64,000 bases of DNA from Kalaharituber pfeilii (GCA_015179045.1 WHUZ01000074.1:248001-312000); one strand, 5' to 3'. Counted from the first letter of the stretch, positions 11,207 to 23,250 are shown. Numbers and translations are program-made. Notes: generated from the letters alone by a model not told the origin.

Positions 11207-12966
11207 TTATCCCAAGCCAGTCTCTTCCACAAACTCCCGCTGCAGGACCTTTTCGTTCCTGTTGAATACCGCGATTCCTACTTTGCTCAACGCATACATA
11301 CAAGCGAAGCAGAGTGCCTGCGCGGAGATCGATGCTCCGATGAGGCCAGGCAATAGCCCCGTACTAGCCAGATGCTTGATCTTCTTTTCCAGAAACAGGT
11401 CGATGTACGCATTGTCATAACCACGGCTGAACGGTGCAGACCAACATCTACAACTGTTCCACCATCCTGTGACACTGTCAGAAAAGCAAGTTCAACGTCA
11501 CTGGAGGATGTTACCATCGATTTTGGGAAGGTGAAAATACCTGCAACCGCCCCATGCATTGCTGCCAACATGGGTCCAGCAAACAATACTGCATCCTTGA
11601 TTGATACCACAATCCACAATATCTTATCGACCTCTGAGCCACCCCACCATTTTACATATATGGAACACATGGCCTTCGTTAAGAAGTAATTAAGAATCCA
11701 TCCTCCAAAGAACCCCATTTGTGCTAGATTACGGCATCCCATGCCTTCAGTCGGGGTGAGCCAAGACATCAGGAATGCCGTTGCGAATGAAATACCAACG
11801 GAGAGGAAGGCGAGTGCTACGGCAAGGATCTGGCGGGTTCGGAGCCGCACCGTATTTGGAGGTTTACTTCCCGTAAATACCAATGGGTTGCAGTCTGGAA
11901 CCTGCCATGTGTACACACCGCCGGAGTAGGGGCGCGGTAATCGCAATTCAATTGCTAGAATATCATGCACTGGCTCCTGCATTCGTGCTCCTGTCTCCTG
12001 CCTCTCCGCCTCCACCAGCGTCGCACTACTGGCACTCATAGGAGTGGAGTGCTGAGGAATGGTGTCATCCCTCCGATTCGTCTCTTCAACCAACTTCATT
12101 AATATTCTTGCAGAGCTTCTCCTCGAAGGAAAGTACCCTGCATATGCACTCAATAGCACCGCGGGCAGCAACCAGTAATAGAGTTGCCGAAAGGCAATCG
12201 TATGCGATATATGATTATTGATCGGCTCCTCATCACCCGGGAAGACCACAAATGTCTGAATATACGCTGCTGCGACTGAAAACACATAAAAGAATATGGC
12301 AAACGCTGCTGGGATACGATTATTAATCCGCAGCTCGCGAAGTTCGCTGGCTGCCGAACGCACTGCTCGCAGAGTGTAGGCAGGATCCCGCAGAGCGTGC
12401 GCAGTCAGCAGCGTGAAATAGGACTTCCCGGGCGGCGCCGGTAAGTCATCGAGTGCTGTAAGCACCGTCGCAAAGTCCTGGACAATTCTTGCCCGTCCCA
12501 CGCGCTGCTGTCCATATAATTCAGGTTTCTCTAAGCTTTTCTGTGGATATAAACGTGACTCCTCTATTCTCCTTTTGAACTCGCTGGCCTTATCTAGTTT
12601 GTCTAACAAATTTGCGATTGTTCCAATTGGGTTTCCAAGGAGCTGTGCTGCGGAGGCTAGGATGTCCAGCCACCCGAACGGCGCCCATGTCATGTTTCCA
12701 ACCAGGAGCAACAGCGGCAGGTCCCAGGTTACGATGTCGTTCAGGATCTCGTAAAGCTTGTACTTCTCGTAATTGCTTCCGCATAGGTCAAGACAGCCAT
12801 CCAGAGTCAAAGTACCTTGGCCGTGGCGGAAGTAGGGGTTGTGGGGGTCAAAGCGAAACAGGGTGAGAACGGTATTGCGGCACGTGGAGAAGGAGAATAT
12901 TGGGTCGGAGGTAATGGAGAGGGTGTGGTTTATAGCAGGAGAGTGGGTGCTATTTGTGAAAACCAT
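11207..12966 (-). CDS. Multi-pass membrane protein, ascomycete-type, function unknown
   Basis: Two exons on the minus strand: 12966-11541 and 11466-11207. They are separated by a 74-bp intron (donor GTATTT, acceptor CACAG). The splice keeps frame (562 codons including stop). It replaces an unlikely read-through tail with 'GWWNSCRCWSAPF' and 'NAYIDLFLEKKIKHLAS', which fits the C-terminal half of a family common in ascomycetes. The N-terminus is extracellular-like, with Asn sites and cysteines ('TLDGCLDLCGSN'). About six to seven hydrophobic segments follow, near residues 82-110, 225-248, 268-285, 400-425, 435-455, 480-495 and 512-540. A charged loop lies between the third and fourth. No catalytic motif is visible, so I assign no function. 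It appears intact, with no stops, and no transposon lies inside it. Confidence 0.8.
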
Positions 12967-13714
12967 GTGGAAAAAGCTGGCGATTGTTCAATGCAATAAG
13001 TACATCTATAGGAGGTGAGTTAAGAGACTTGGTTTACACCTGCGGATGTAAAATGGTATCCAAATTGATTGGATTATCATTGACACTGAAACGGTCAGGG
13101 TACGGTTATATGGTAAATTCTGACACAAACACTGACTCTGAGCCCACACGCACCACGATACTACTTCTACGGTTCAAGCACTTCGATACATCCATTGGTC
13201 AAATGGAGTAAGGGTCCCAAAGTATCACGTGACCTTCACGTGTGTATCCGGCACCAGATATTCCAGCAGGATTACATCGACTATGGGCATGTCAACGCTG
13301 AATACGGCAAAGATTTGGAGCACCCATTACATGGTAGGGGTTCAGCTCTGCCGACAGAACTTATGCTCTTAATATGAGAGCAGAGCTCAAGCTTAATTTC
13401 GGTAACCCACTGATCTGCGTCCGGGATCTTGCATTTTTTTAAAGCACCCCTGTAGCACATGTAGAGTAGTGCTAGTATGGTTGGGGACATCTGTACGCGG
13501 AGTGGGGCGGACATTTGGCTTGATGACTAAGCACTAGTTATGTAATAAGTACATGCACTGTTCTACCCCCTTTCAAACTGTCGCATCGATTTGGTTTCCT
13601 TCCACTTGCGCACCCCACCGCCCTGCTACTCCCACCTATACCAGTTGGACCTCCACTGCATACTGCTCCTCATATACCTGTTGCATCGGTCGCAAATATC
13701 AGTCGTACATATCG

Positions 13715-13786
13715 GTCGCTCAATCAGTCGCTCAATCCGTCGCTCAATCCGTCGCTCAATCAGTCGCTCAGTCAGTCGCTTAAATC
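13715..13786 (+). repeat. 12-bp minisatellite
   Basis: About six tandem copies of a 12-mer close to GTCGCTCAATCA, with C/A variation at the unit end. The unit length is a multiple of three, which creates apparent open frames (Ser-Val-Ala-Gln repeats) that I do not regard as genes. Confidence 0.85.
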
Positions 13787-13811
13787 GGTCCTGCAACCTG
13801 TTCACCCACCC

Positions 13812-14030
13812 TGTCGCTGTTCTTATTCATTTGATGGTTTACGAGATACTCTTCCTTTAGCATTACATTCTGTTTCTTCCGCATCTATTAATCGTTTTTA
13901 TTATCATTGTTTGCGTACTATTGATGCATATAATGAAGGGTTAACTTATGGTACTAAAGAGTTTTATTCACATATATATAAAGGTCATAGACAGGTACCA
14001 GATAAAACGAAGTGTATGCATAGGAAATGT
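13812..14030 (+). pseudogene. Possible DDE transposase C-terminal remnant
   Basis: An AT-rich open stretch reads 'LPLALHSVSSASINRF' and, further on, 'YNEGLTYGTKEFY' and 'HIYKGHRQVPD'. This resembles the helical C-terminus of fungal DDE transposases (a pattern like 'YMDAY..GL', then 'YK.HR..P'). No catalytic residues are present, and the hydrophobic tail after 14020 is probably unrelated. The assignment is tentative. Confidence 0.35.
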
Positions 14031-14159
14031 ATATATTCTATTCTATTTTTGGTTAGCTATTTTCCTTTTTTGGTTAGTTTAATATGTACTATACCATATT
14101 TAGCAGTTACTAAAGGTGGACATTTTTACCCATTCCCATATAAAACTTCTTATCTTTGA

Positions 14160-14551
14160 TTTCAACTCACGATGACAAAAAATTAAATAAATAGATATCG
14201 CTTCAAAATATTATTTTTCATTCACTAATTTATCATATTTTGGTGCAAAACTAATTTTATCTATTAATTTTGGTTGTGATTTGAGTGTTGAAGTTGATGC
14301 GAAATTCACTCCGGTTACAGATGTCCCCAACCATACCCACACTTGAGGCTTGCAGGTTTAAGTGGAAAGCGTGGCTTTAAGACAGATAGAGCTAAAGAAT
14401 TGCCCTTTGGAGGGAAATCGAGAGCGACCAGCAAGAGTTTGATGATTACACCCTGTTTAGAAGTGGTGCCAGTGGTTTGATGCCCCGATAGCAAGAGACG
14501 CCAGTGATATAAACCCTATTCCAATACGTATCACCCCTGCGACAACTCCAC
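14160..14551. other. AT-rich intergenic segment
   Basis: No gene or recognised repeat is seen. Confidence 0.35.
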
Positions 14552-14562
14552 GAGCACTGCAT

Positions 14563-14605
14563 ACGGCACGCGAGTAATGATATTGAAAAAAAAAAAAAAA
14601 AAAAA
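14563..14605 (+). mobile_element. Lineage-A micro-retrocopy, truncated inside the hairpin
   Basis: 43 bp including 18 or more A. A perfect 11-bp duplication GAGCACTGCAT lies at 14552-14562 and 14606-14616. It begins in the 3' half of the hairpin (ACGGCACGCGAG) rather than at the stem foot. Confidence 0.93.
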
Positions 14606-14616
14606 GAGCACTGCAT

Positions 14617-15628
14617 TGACAGTTCCTCCTGGCTCGAAAACTGAGTTCCTCTGCCCTGTCATTTTTGCGCTGAAGCCACACTTTCCACTTGAACATGCCA
14701 TCCTAAGCATCTGTATAATAGTGGTATTCCAAAAAATTTCACTTTCCAATTCCACTCATTGCGATCGAAAGTATCCCCAGGTTGGATAGCCTACAGCGAA
14801 GAGGGGGAAAAAGATAAAGCCGACCGGTCAAACAAGGCTCAATTTGGCGTTGGCCAAACTGCATCTCTATGCCATATGCAGTATAGGTTATGATTATGCA
14901 TATTTGGGCCAATCCAAGTTCAGCGTAGTACAGTGGCAATACATTCTTCAGACTCTAAAAAGGCTGGTTTGGATATGTTCCGAATTATGTTTAGCTGAAA
15001 AATTTTTGAGCTTGTGCTAACCTAACCTATTTGCTCCAGAAATTTTCTTTTTAGATATCCTATTTAAGTCGCCTATATTACGGCAGTTAACACTAGCCCT
15101 TAAGCTCTTACGAAATAGCTGCCATAGGCTGGTAGTCTGTATGCGGAGTTAGGTGACCCAAAAAAAAAATAAAATAAAATAAAAGCTCTTCCAAAAGCGG
15201 GATAACGGAGTGTTGTCCGTCATACTTGTGAACTGCGTGCCCTAAATTTTCCGCTAGCTGCAGCAATGCGGTTAACATATGAGCCACATCAACGCAACAT
15301 TCCTAGGACGCTATTATTGGGTGGAATGTTTCACCAATGAAAGCTAACAAATTCTGTGTAACAGCAGTTTGGATTTGATAAATATTAATGCACAGCTACG
15401 TCTTCCGTACTACCGCGCCATGGGCTCAATCTTGAGCTGTGCATCAAGGAATGTTGACAAATTTTCGCCTTCACTCCGGTTAGGTACATGTATTAGAAAC
15501 CTTCCGCTGTGCCGTCTGGGCGTGCGAAAACGCCACTCGATCCGGGGTGCGGTCTAGATGGCCCAAAAGATCTTGCGCAGAATTGGAACCTGAAAGGGGT
15601 CAGGAAAAGAAGGAGTGTTGCATTTTTC
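14617..15628. other. Intergenic segment
   Basis: No gene or recognised repeat is seen apart from a short A-rich AAAAT run near 15160-15185. Confidence 0.35.
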
Positions 15629-15639
15629 AACTACATACT

Positions 15640-15696
15640 CCTCGCCATAGCCCCAGGGCGGCACGCGAGTAATGATATAAGAAAAAAAAAAAAAAA
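15640..15696 (+). mobile_element. Lineage-A hairpin micro-retrocopy
   Basis: The hairpin starts at CCTCGCC and is followed by poly(A). The duplication AACTACATACT lies at 15629-15639 and again directly after the A run (15697-15707). Both stems pair fully. Confidence 0.93.
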
Positions 15697-15795
15697 AACT
15701 ACATACTGCTGTGAATTTGTTGCTGCATATTTCTCGCATCGGCGCCGAGAAATTGGCTCCGCAGGGAGGTTTGTGATCCCTCCACCGATCTCTCA

Positions 15796-15843
15796 ATTTT
15801 TTTTTTTTTTAATATCATGCCGCCTGTAGGGCTATGGCGAGGT
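15796..15843 (-). mobile_element. Lineage-A hairpin micro-retrocopy, internal deletion
   Basis: A T run plus hairpin, with the duplication GATCTCTCA at 15787-15795 and 15844-15852. This copy lacks the 3' strand of the outer stem (8-9 nt), so it cannot fold fully. Confidence 0.88.
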
Positions 15844-16160
15844 GATCTCTCATTTGCCAATGCTTCCTGAACATTTCTTGAAGAGCTCATGATATTACGG
15901 CGAAGTAGAGGCTATCAGCGATCAATAGATACCTTTGACAACAAAATCTGGATGTTCGTTGAGGTGCTATAGCAGTTCAAAGTTCTAGACGTAGAAAGGG
16001 GCGGTTTCCGTCTACTTCAGACGGCGTTGCGCAAGGTCTCTATTTAGAGCGAGTTTGGATGTGAGCAAGGGCCTCTTTATTTTTAACGTTCTGTCACTGG
16101 TTCGTGGATAGTTCTTACCCTGCCGGAGTCGATAGATCGACTTGATGCTGTATTAGGAGA

Positions 16161-16217
16161 TTTTTTTTTTTTTTTATATCATTAATCGCATGCCGCCCTA
16201 TGGGCTATGGCGATGTT
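16161..16217 (-). mobile_element. Lineage-A hairpin micro-retrocopy, ATCGC subtype
   Basis: The duplications GTATTAGGAGA (16150-16160) and GTAATAGGAGA (16218-16228) differ at one base. The outer stem is ATCGC/GCGAT, a double change relative to CTCGC/GCGAG that keeps pairing. Confidence 0.9.
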
Positions 16218-17053
16218 GTAATAGGAGAGATAGTATACAATACTGCCTAAGAGTGACCGGAATAGTGAGAGTTGGAGGAACAAACGTACAACTTGATGCC
16301 TGTGTGGGTGCGAGAGAAGAAGAGAAGGTTGCTTAGTCGGTTGTCTACTACTACACAGAACATAGAGGCGTATATATTGTGTGCGGAGCCACTCGCAACA
16401 GTAGCCTCAGTCACGACTGGCCTGAGCCAACCCCAACTTGCCCAGGCAACCGACTGGGCGGGGCAGTCGCTAGACCAGCTATGTTACAGGCCACTCGATA
16501 GCTCCATTTACCAATTACCAATTACGGTAATAAATTACTTGCAGAAAATACCAGTAACTGCTCGCTTCTTTTTTTTTTTTTTTCCCATGGTACCCGTACT
16601 CCGCCAGAAGGTTGCCACGAGATAAACCGCTCCCTGAGAACTACCATTACTACCCGCTGAGATATGCAGTTCCTGCCCCCTGGGAAATACCAGTTATTGC
16701 CCGCTGGGAAATACAGTGGCCGCTCGATGTGGAGGGAAGGGAGGAAGAGAGATGTAAAGCTGCCGTGCACATACAGGCCATTGGAGAGGTCGGGGGAGGT
16801 GCTGGAGTTCTCGCTAGAGTGATAGGAGAGAAAGGCCTGAGAATGGAGGAAGAGAATAGGGAAGACGGAGGATGGTGGATGCCGGCGGTGTGGAGGAGAA
16901 GAAGAGTCTGGGAGCACCTTAGGGACTGGTGCAGAGTATGGAAAGGGATGGGCTATGTGGGGTCCTTCCTGACGGAACCACCGATGCCAAAGAGGGGAGT
17001 AAGACAACTAAAGGAGTGGCTGAGATGGATGAGGAGAGGGCAGAGGTAGAGGG

Positions 17054-17110
17054 TTTTTTTTTTTTTTTTCATGTCATCACTCGCATGCCGCCCTATGAGC
17101 TATGGCGAGG
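17054..17110 (-). mobile_element. Lineage-A hairpin micro-retrocopy
   Basis: A perfect 11-bp duplication GAGGTAGAGGG lies at 17043-17053 and 17111-17121. The copy starts at the stem foot. The inner stem GCTC/GGGC retains pairing through a G-U wobble. Confidence 0.93.
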
Positions 17111-17121
17111 GAGGTAGAGGG

Positions 17122-18236
17122 TGAAATGAAGGGAGATTATCATGTACGTCATCTGAAGGGCGATATACAGTAGGAGTAATGACATTGAAAAGAATATAAA
17201 AACAAGCCTGCTCGCTGTGGAATGCAAGGGCTAATAGTCTAACAGGAAGTTTATCCTCGCCCTGAGTACAAGATCGACTCAGTGCGGAACTATGAGTGCT
17301 AGCATTGATGCTTGTAATTCTGACCCAGAAACTCTGGCTACGCTACCAGGTATTGGGCTTCCAATGATACGGTGAGTGCTATGAATGTGTGCCCTGAGTC
17401 CTGTACATGGACGAAAAAAAAGGTTCATTTTTGAGTTCTAGAACTTACTCAGTGCTCTGGCCCATTCATGTAGTCTGGTTGGCATTAATGACTGGCCCGG
17501 AGTGTTCACGATTGGCTATCCCAGTCAGCGATCAAGGCCGTCATAACTGAGGCGGCTGTTATAAGTGGCGACCGTTTCAAATGGCCCGGCACATACTACT
17601 ATGTACTTAAGTTAATACCACCATTGCCACACCTGCCTCCGTTATCCCGAAACGAACATCCAGACGAAAACAAGGCGCTACACGCGTCGCTGAATATGCC
17701 CCCTGCGACATTACCTACTTAAAGTATGTCCCCACCGCTGAGGTCAAGAGAAGTTAAATAATCTAACAGAAAGCACGTGACCCATAATCTTCCCCCCCTA
17801 TAACCTCCGGAATGAGCAGAGAAAAACTGATAAAACCACAGAAACACGACGAAATAGATGAAATCCACAAAACAAGCCGTTTACCCTTTCTTACCCCGGG
17901 GCGGAAAACACTCCTCGCATACAATCGAAGAAAACAGCCTATTCCTCCATATAACCACAAGAACCCATATTCCTTCACGGAGCCGCATAAACCAAGGCAC
18001 AAGATGGACACAAAGAGATACAGAGAAATCGGCCCACCCGCGACAGCTCTAGCAAACGGGCTAAGCGAATAAAGTGAGTGAACGAATAAATAAACGGCTG
18101 AACGACTGGAAGCAAGCAAGCAATTCAAGCAAACAGACGAACAAGCAATAGGAGATCTATATCTACCATCCTCCTCAACACCCTCCTGTCACCTCAAAAC
18201 TGCCACTTAAGCCTCCCTCACCCCCCGGCAGAAGCG
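17122..18236. other. Intergenic segment
   Basis: No gene is recognised. The overlapping open frames around 17.8-18.1 kb on both strands have no family resemblance. Confidence 0.35.
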
Positions 18237-18301
18237 GTGCCGGATCGACAAGAAAGAAAAAGACTTAACAAACCTTCCATCAGCACTACCCCCCGCTATG
18301 C

Positions 18302-19156
18302 TCAAAGCCTCTCTGCATCCTGCTCTGCGGTGGCCAGTGTTTGTAAAGCCTTCAGCTCGGCGATTTGCTCTACGCCTCGCCGTATCTCGATCCAGTTTAC
18401 CAAGAGCTCATTCACCACCTTGTTGAGCTCTTCGGTGTTTACAGTGTGCGATTGTGGCTGCGGTTGTGGCCGTCGACTCTCGTCCCTTCTTTCAATATCA
18501 GCAAACTGTTTCATCTCCCGTAGCTTCCTCATTTGGGAGCCGTGTTTCGTGATACTGAGAGCTTCCTTCTTAAGGTTCGGCCATACGGTGCGAGTCGTCT
18601 CCGGATCCGCGATATCAATTGAACATTTCTTACAGAGCTTATCCCCTATCTTGTCTGAGAAAGCCTGCAAGAACAAAAGGACTCGAGTGTGTTCGTTGAT
18701 GATGCCCCTGGTAACCAGCTGATCCGCTCGTTCGGAAAAGTCAGAGATGAAATGACGGTATTGCAACGGTGTCGGGTCAATGGTATCATGCATAGCTTGA
18801 ACAACACTTCGTAAGGGCCTCAGCTCGATGGTGTCACGAATAGTTCGAAAAATACTTTGTAGGTATATCTCAGTGCTGCGCTTTTGCTCGTCGTCATCAT
18901 AGCGGAATTCCTTGAGTAACTCTTTCTTGAATGTTGTCCAAGAAGTGGCCGATTGAAAAGCTTCCATCGCTCTGATATATCTACCAATACTCCTGTCACA
19001 GTATAGAGGGACCTTCTTGATGCGAGTTTCATCGGTCCAGTCAACTGTCAGGTCTTCCCACATGGTGACGAAATCCGTTACATTTTTTCCATCGAAGTTC
19101 GGCGCACTAGGCTGGTGCGAAAGCGGAAAATAATAGGGAAGCGGAAAATAATACAT
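18302..19156 (-). CDS. Retrotransposon gag-like protein (Gypsy type)
   Basis: A 284-codon open frame. The N-terminal region 'SAPNFDGKNVTDFVTMWEDL' and the following 'TSWTTFKKELLKEFRYDD' match the capsid-like gag domain of fungal Ty3/Gypsy elements. The C-terminus is charged and Gln/Pro-rich. No CCHC knuckle and no protease follow. I found no LTRs or pol beside it, so it is either an orphan fragment or a lone gag ORF. The start codon lies in a short local duplication (GCGGAAAATAAT twice), so the true N-terminus is uncertain. It is uninterrupted, unlike the pol region at 55.6-58.8 kb, and may come from a different family. Confidence 0.65.
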   Translation of the reverse strand: MYYFPLPYYFPLSHQPSAPNFDGKNVTDFVTMWEDLTVDWTDETRIKKVPLYCDRSIGRYIRAMEAFQSATSWTTFKKELLKEFRYDDDEQKRSTEIYLQSIFRTIRDTIELRPLRSVVQAMHDTIDPTPLQYRHFISDFSERADQLVTRGIINEHTRVLLFLQAFSDKIGDKLCKKCSIDIADPETTRTVWPNLKKEALSITKHGSQMRKLREMKQFADIERRDESRRPQPQPQSHTVNTEELNKVVNELLVNWIEIRRGVEQIAELKALQTLATAEQDAERL

Positions 19157-20457
19157 TGCGAATGCTGATACAGGCGTTAAAGAAGTGGATGCTGAAGCGG
19201 ATACTGAGCGGCGGCGGAATTCTCTATTGCTGCAATGATTTGCCGAAATGATTGAATTCCCTATGCAACCAGACTAGAATTGCTTCGTGAATTTGTTGAA
19301 GTGAGCTGCTGATCCCGGTCGATGAAGGCGCTACGTACCAAGTATGCAGGTGCTGCTCAGGAATACGCTAGAGTGCGCGGCGTGGTATGCAAGGGTGATG
19401 CGATATGCGGGGGCGATGCGGAGAAGCAGGGTGCGGAATGGTGCGAAGGGATGCAGTACAACGCGAGCGTGTAGTACGATGCGATGTGAGATCAGATATG
19501 TTGTGCGACAGAAGCAAGGTTGCGAGGCTGAGAGTGTGATATAATGTAAGTGTGAGGAAGGATGCGAGAGCGGTGCAAGGAGCGGTGCAGAGCCAGTCTA
19601 GAAAATTGTGGCAAATTAGTCATATAGTCTTGGCAGCTGAGTTCGGAGTGCTGAACAACTTTCAATACTAATTAACCTTCTGCATTGAACTTACTAATAA
19701 TGGCAAGAGGACTTGGTGCCAGAGTACTAGTGCGATATAGGGAGTGGCGGGCGAGGTACGATAAGATGCCGGGTGTGGTACTGTGGGGTGTGCGGAAGAT
19801 AAGAAAGATGAAGACAAGTACAGTATTCAAAATATGCAGGTAGGTCTGCCCCACGTTCCTGTGTCCTTTTTGGTCCCCTGTTTTTGTTCGGTGGAGTGCT
19901 GAAACATTTCTGCTCTTGTGCTCTGATTAATGGTCCCTGAATGTCCCTACTTCCGGTTGCCATGCGGTAGATTTCCAGCAAGCCATAAGGAACGACGATC
20001 ACTGCCAAATTCGGATTCGTGGCAATATGGGCTTTTTTTTTCCCAAAAAAGTCATGTAATACCGCTTACAGCTCACGCCATGGCAGGGCGTTGCAATATG
20101 GCTGATACGTGCGAGTATCACTACATAACGCCACTAGGCTATCCGAACGTCAGGAACCCCGCTGCCTCCCTTATGGCTTGCGACTCCGTCTTAGTTATGA
20201 TAGTTATTCTTCCTTATCCCTCTGGGGAGAAAACAGGCTGCCCCGACTGTCCGAAGTGCCTTTCCAGTTTCTTGCCACATTTCTGAGTGCTAGGAAAGTG
20301 AGCGAGTTGAGATTAACGTTCCCAGCGAAGTAAATGTAGGTTGCGGGTACCAGGGTTTGCGAGTGCGTGGATGTGAGTGCGTGGTGCGAGTGCGTGGTGC
20401 AGAGACAGCGATATGCCCAATTTGCAATCTAGAGTCTAGACTAGAATCATGATGCGA
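19157..20457. other. Intergenic segment
   Basis: No gene is recognised. The stretch 19.34-19.58 kb is rich in short GATGCG/GTGCGA words and looks like decayed low-complexity DNA. Confidence 0.35.
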
Positions 20458-20493
20458 GCAATTGCGATTGCGATTGCGGTTGCGATTGCGCGA
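20458..20493 (+). repeat. GCGATT hexanucleotide microsatellite
   Basis: About five to six copies of GCGATT with one GCGGTT variant. Confidence 0.8.
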
Positions 20494-20499
20494 TCAATG

Positions 20500-22480
20500 C
20501 GTTGGTCTGGTCAGATGCATGCGGAGATGACACATCGACTTTGAGTTACTACGTTATCATTCAATGTAGCGGTTCCATCAGTAGATGCCAACACAACATC
20601 AAGGGTGTAATTTATAGTTCCATCTACGGCCATAGACTGAAGAAAACGAGGCATCCTGTCCGCTCTGCCATATCAGAGCTTCAGATCGCCAAGCTAGTAC
20701 TACAGTGGGTGACCATGTGGGAATCCTTGGTGCCGTAGATTCAGCAACCTTTTTTTTTTCCCTTTGAGTCTTGCCATAGACCATAGCAACTAAAATGTTA
20801 TAAAATGAGATGGTAATAAGAGACGGAGTAATTGATTTATTTATTTAATATAGTACGAGGATTTCAGACCCGATGTGAGAGAAATGCAGAACGTAAAGTT
20901 GCCAAGACAGAAGAACAGTGCCGTAGAAAAAACCTGTTACCAGTGCTGGTGGCACCAGTCGTACTGCGCTTGGTAATAACTGATAAAGGGTACACGGGAG
21001 CACATTCTTCTAACATAAACGAACGAAACTATGCATAACAAAGAAAAAAAAAGTCAGTAGTAAAATGGGTTTACATAGTATGTTGACCTCGCCGCCAAGC
21101 CGCCGCAATGATCCTGGTCCCAAGGCTGCAAAATTCCCGTAACCAGACTACTTAAGGTACCGGTTTGCTCGTTTTGTGCCCGCTTAAGAAGTACCCGGAA
21201 CAACTGGTTACGAGACTACTGGAACAAATAGAAAAGCGTCATTGATAGATTTCGACTTTTGTTTTTGCGCATCGTTGAAACTTGGTTGAAAGGCTTATTT
21301 TAACCCTGCAAGAAAAAACGCTTGACTAAGTTTGTTGGGGATACGTAATCCGAGCGGAAGGAAGTTAGACCCTTTCTCCACACTTCATCCCGGAAACAAA
21401 AACCGGTATGTACATGTAGCTTATATTAACCCCCACACATAGCTGCAGGCCACGATCTAGTACATACCCTAACCGGCGACAAAGATGGGAAGGTTGAGTC
21501 AAACTTGATTTGCCGCAATAGAAAAACTGTAAAATGTAGTACTTAAATCAGGTCATTCATATATGTTAAGTAATTAATGTCAGGTCCTACCATCTTGAGG
21601 TTATTGATATCCAGTTTCGGCCGGCGCTAGGTAGGATTTGATTGAGCCGGAGTGATGTCACGCAACACACGAAGGGACAAAATATGTTCTTGTAGTATAC
21701 CGCCCGAATAAGGCCATACTCAAGATCAAATCCTACATGAGTGACGGTTTTTGCGCTCCTAAACAGTCCTTGCATCCATGGATAAGACCGCACTCTAAGA
21801 TAAGACTATATCGTGGTATTGGGTGTATTTGTCTGTCTAGCAAAGGATGGGCACGAAAGCAGTGCACAGCGCCGGTTGGTAAAGAATAAACAACTAACGG
21901 AATAAGTGATATAAATTGGATATGTGAGTACTGTTGCAGTGGTTTTTTTTTTTCTTTGTGAGCGCGACTTTGACTAGTGAGGGATGAGTGTTGCTTGGGG
22001 TTCTTTGGTGAAAGGAGTGTCATGTTTATAGTGTTCGAATAGAATGGTAGTAAAGTGTTTTCGTTACCGTAAGGTTGTGATAACTAGTAGGCTGAGGAAT
22101 AAACATAAAGTTAAATAGAAACACGGAATCAAAAGCATTCATGTAAATAAACATTAGCGATTTTTTAACTCGATTCGCACAGTCGGGTCATAAAATAGTT
22201 GCTGGTTGTACTATTTACCCCCTTCCCCTCCCCCCACCCCTTTGCCGCTCACTTCATTACCATCAACGCACATGATTTGCGAAGGGGATTGGACATATAC
22301 TTTGAGGTACTTAGGAGGACGGTATTCACGTACAGGGACCTGGTCGACGTTTCTCTACTTACTTACACCTCAAGGCGAATGACTACTCAGGGGAGGTCGA
22401 GCTGCGTATGTATTTCGCGGGTATATATATTTTTTTTTTGAATATCATTATCCGTGTACCTAGTCTCGTAACCAGCCGTG
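20500..22480. other. Intergenic segment
   Basis: No gene, RNA or recognised repeat could be supported. Confidence 0.35.
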
Positions 22481-22510
22481 TGCCCCCCTGTGCCCCCCTG
22501 TGCCCCCCTG
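22481..22510 (+). repeat. 10-bp C-rich tandem repeat
   Basis: Three copies of TGCCCCCCTG directly downstream of a T run and a degenerate AATATCATTATCCG block that may derive from a lineage-A tail. Confidence 0.75.
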
Positions 22511-22647
22511 TGAGCTCTGGCCAGACATATGCATGGTTATTGTGAAACAATTTCCCAACATCACTTCAGCAAGTCTTTCCTCGGATACAAGGAGAAAAAA
22601 AGAGGATAGGAATAGTCAAAGAGCTAAAAGATAAAAGTGCGCGCTAC

Positions 22648-22741
22648 TGGACGTACGGCGAATCGAACGCCGGACCATCTCAAGTTTCGATGGGCTGAGC
22701 ACCTTTGCAAATGAGATATTATACCACTAAACCACACGCCC
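22648..22741 (-). tRNA. tRNA-Ala(UGC) with 22-nt intron
   Basis: The minus strand folds as a full cloverleaf. The acceptor stem is GGGCGTG/TACGTCC with discriminator A, and the D-arm is TGGTTTAGTGGTATAAT. The anticodon stem is TCTCA/TGAGA with loop TTTGCAA (anticodon TGC). The T-arm is CGGCG-TTCGATT-CGCCG. About 22 nt sit one base 3' of the anticodon, the standard nuclear tRNA intron site. The third acceptor pair is G3-U70, the alanine identity element, which supports the anticodon reading. An internal B box is present. A T4 run lies about 11 nt downstream of the 3' end (22633-22636) and would terminate pol III. It appears intact and is the only tRNA found. Confidence 0.92.
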
Positions 22742-23084
22742 TGCGATGCTGAGTATATGTAGCCTGGACTCTTCAACCTTACTCTCTTGCACCTATGGTA
22801 ACCTGGCGGAGGTAAACGTAAACTAGTCTCATGCTCGGATTATCGTGTAAAAAAGCCAAAAGGAACCATCCCACTACTTGAGAGGAAATCTGCAAAGTTT
22901 ATTTCCCATGCTGAGATCCAGCGAATTCTGAGAGAGTTCTTGGACGTTCACCAACTTTCGAAAATGTTACCTTTCCACCGATCTATGGGAATATTACAGC
23001 GGTGGAGCAAGTGGGAGAAGTGGGAGTAGCACTGGAGCATAACGCAGTAGTTTTATTTATTTATTTATTTTTTAAAAAAACCAA
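22742..23084. other. Intergenic segment
   Basis: No recognisable feature between the tRNA and the lineage-A copies. Confidence 0.35.
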
Positions 23085-23125
23085 AATATCATTACTCGCA
23101 TACCGCCCTATGAGCTACCGCGGGC
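23085..23125 (-). mobile_element. Degenerate lineage-A hairpin copy
   Basis: ATATCATTACTCGCATACCG followed by a diverged second half (GAGCTACCGCGGG). No clean tail or target duplication. Confidence 0.55.
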
Positions 23126-23183
23126 AACACATGTAGCTAGTGGGTGCGATCGTTTTGACTTCTTTTACTTTTATTAATAAAGA

Positions 23184-23250
23184 CCCTCGCCATAGCCCGT
23201 AGGGCGGCATGCGAGTAATGAAATAAAAAAAAAAAAAATTAAAAAAAAAT
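23184..23250 (+). mobile_element. Lineage-A hairpin micro-retrocopy
   Basis: An intact hairpin starting CCTCGCC with arms CTCGC/GCGAG and GCCC/GGGC, then an A-rich tail. The target duplication is not identifiable. Confidence 0.75.

Noticed and set aside
13911..14159. Possible membrane protein from the hydrophobic 82-codon frame
   Set aside because: The upstream half fits a transposase remnant better, and the hydrophobic part lies in AT-rich DNA without gene signals.
16560..16600. T run at 16566-16584 as another lineage-A micro-copy
   Set aside because: The sequence after the T run (CCCATGGTACCCG) does not match any of the three tails, and no target duplication is present.
16612..17049. A 145-codon frame with Trp/Arg-rich C-terminus resembling a LINE ORF2 end
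   Set aside because: The resemblance rests on composition only. There is no finger, RNase H or tail directly attached, and the hairpin copy at 17054 has its own target duplication.
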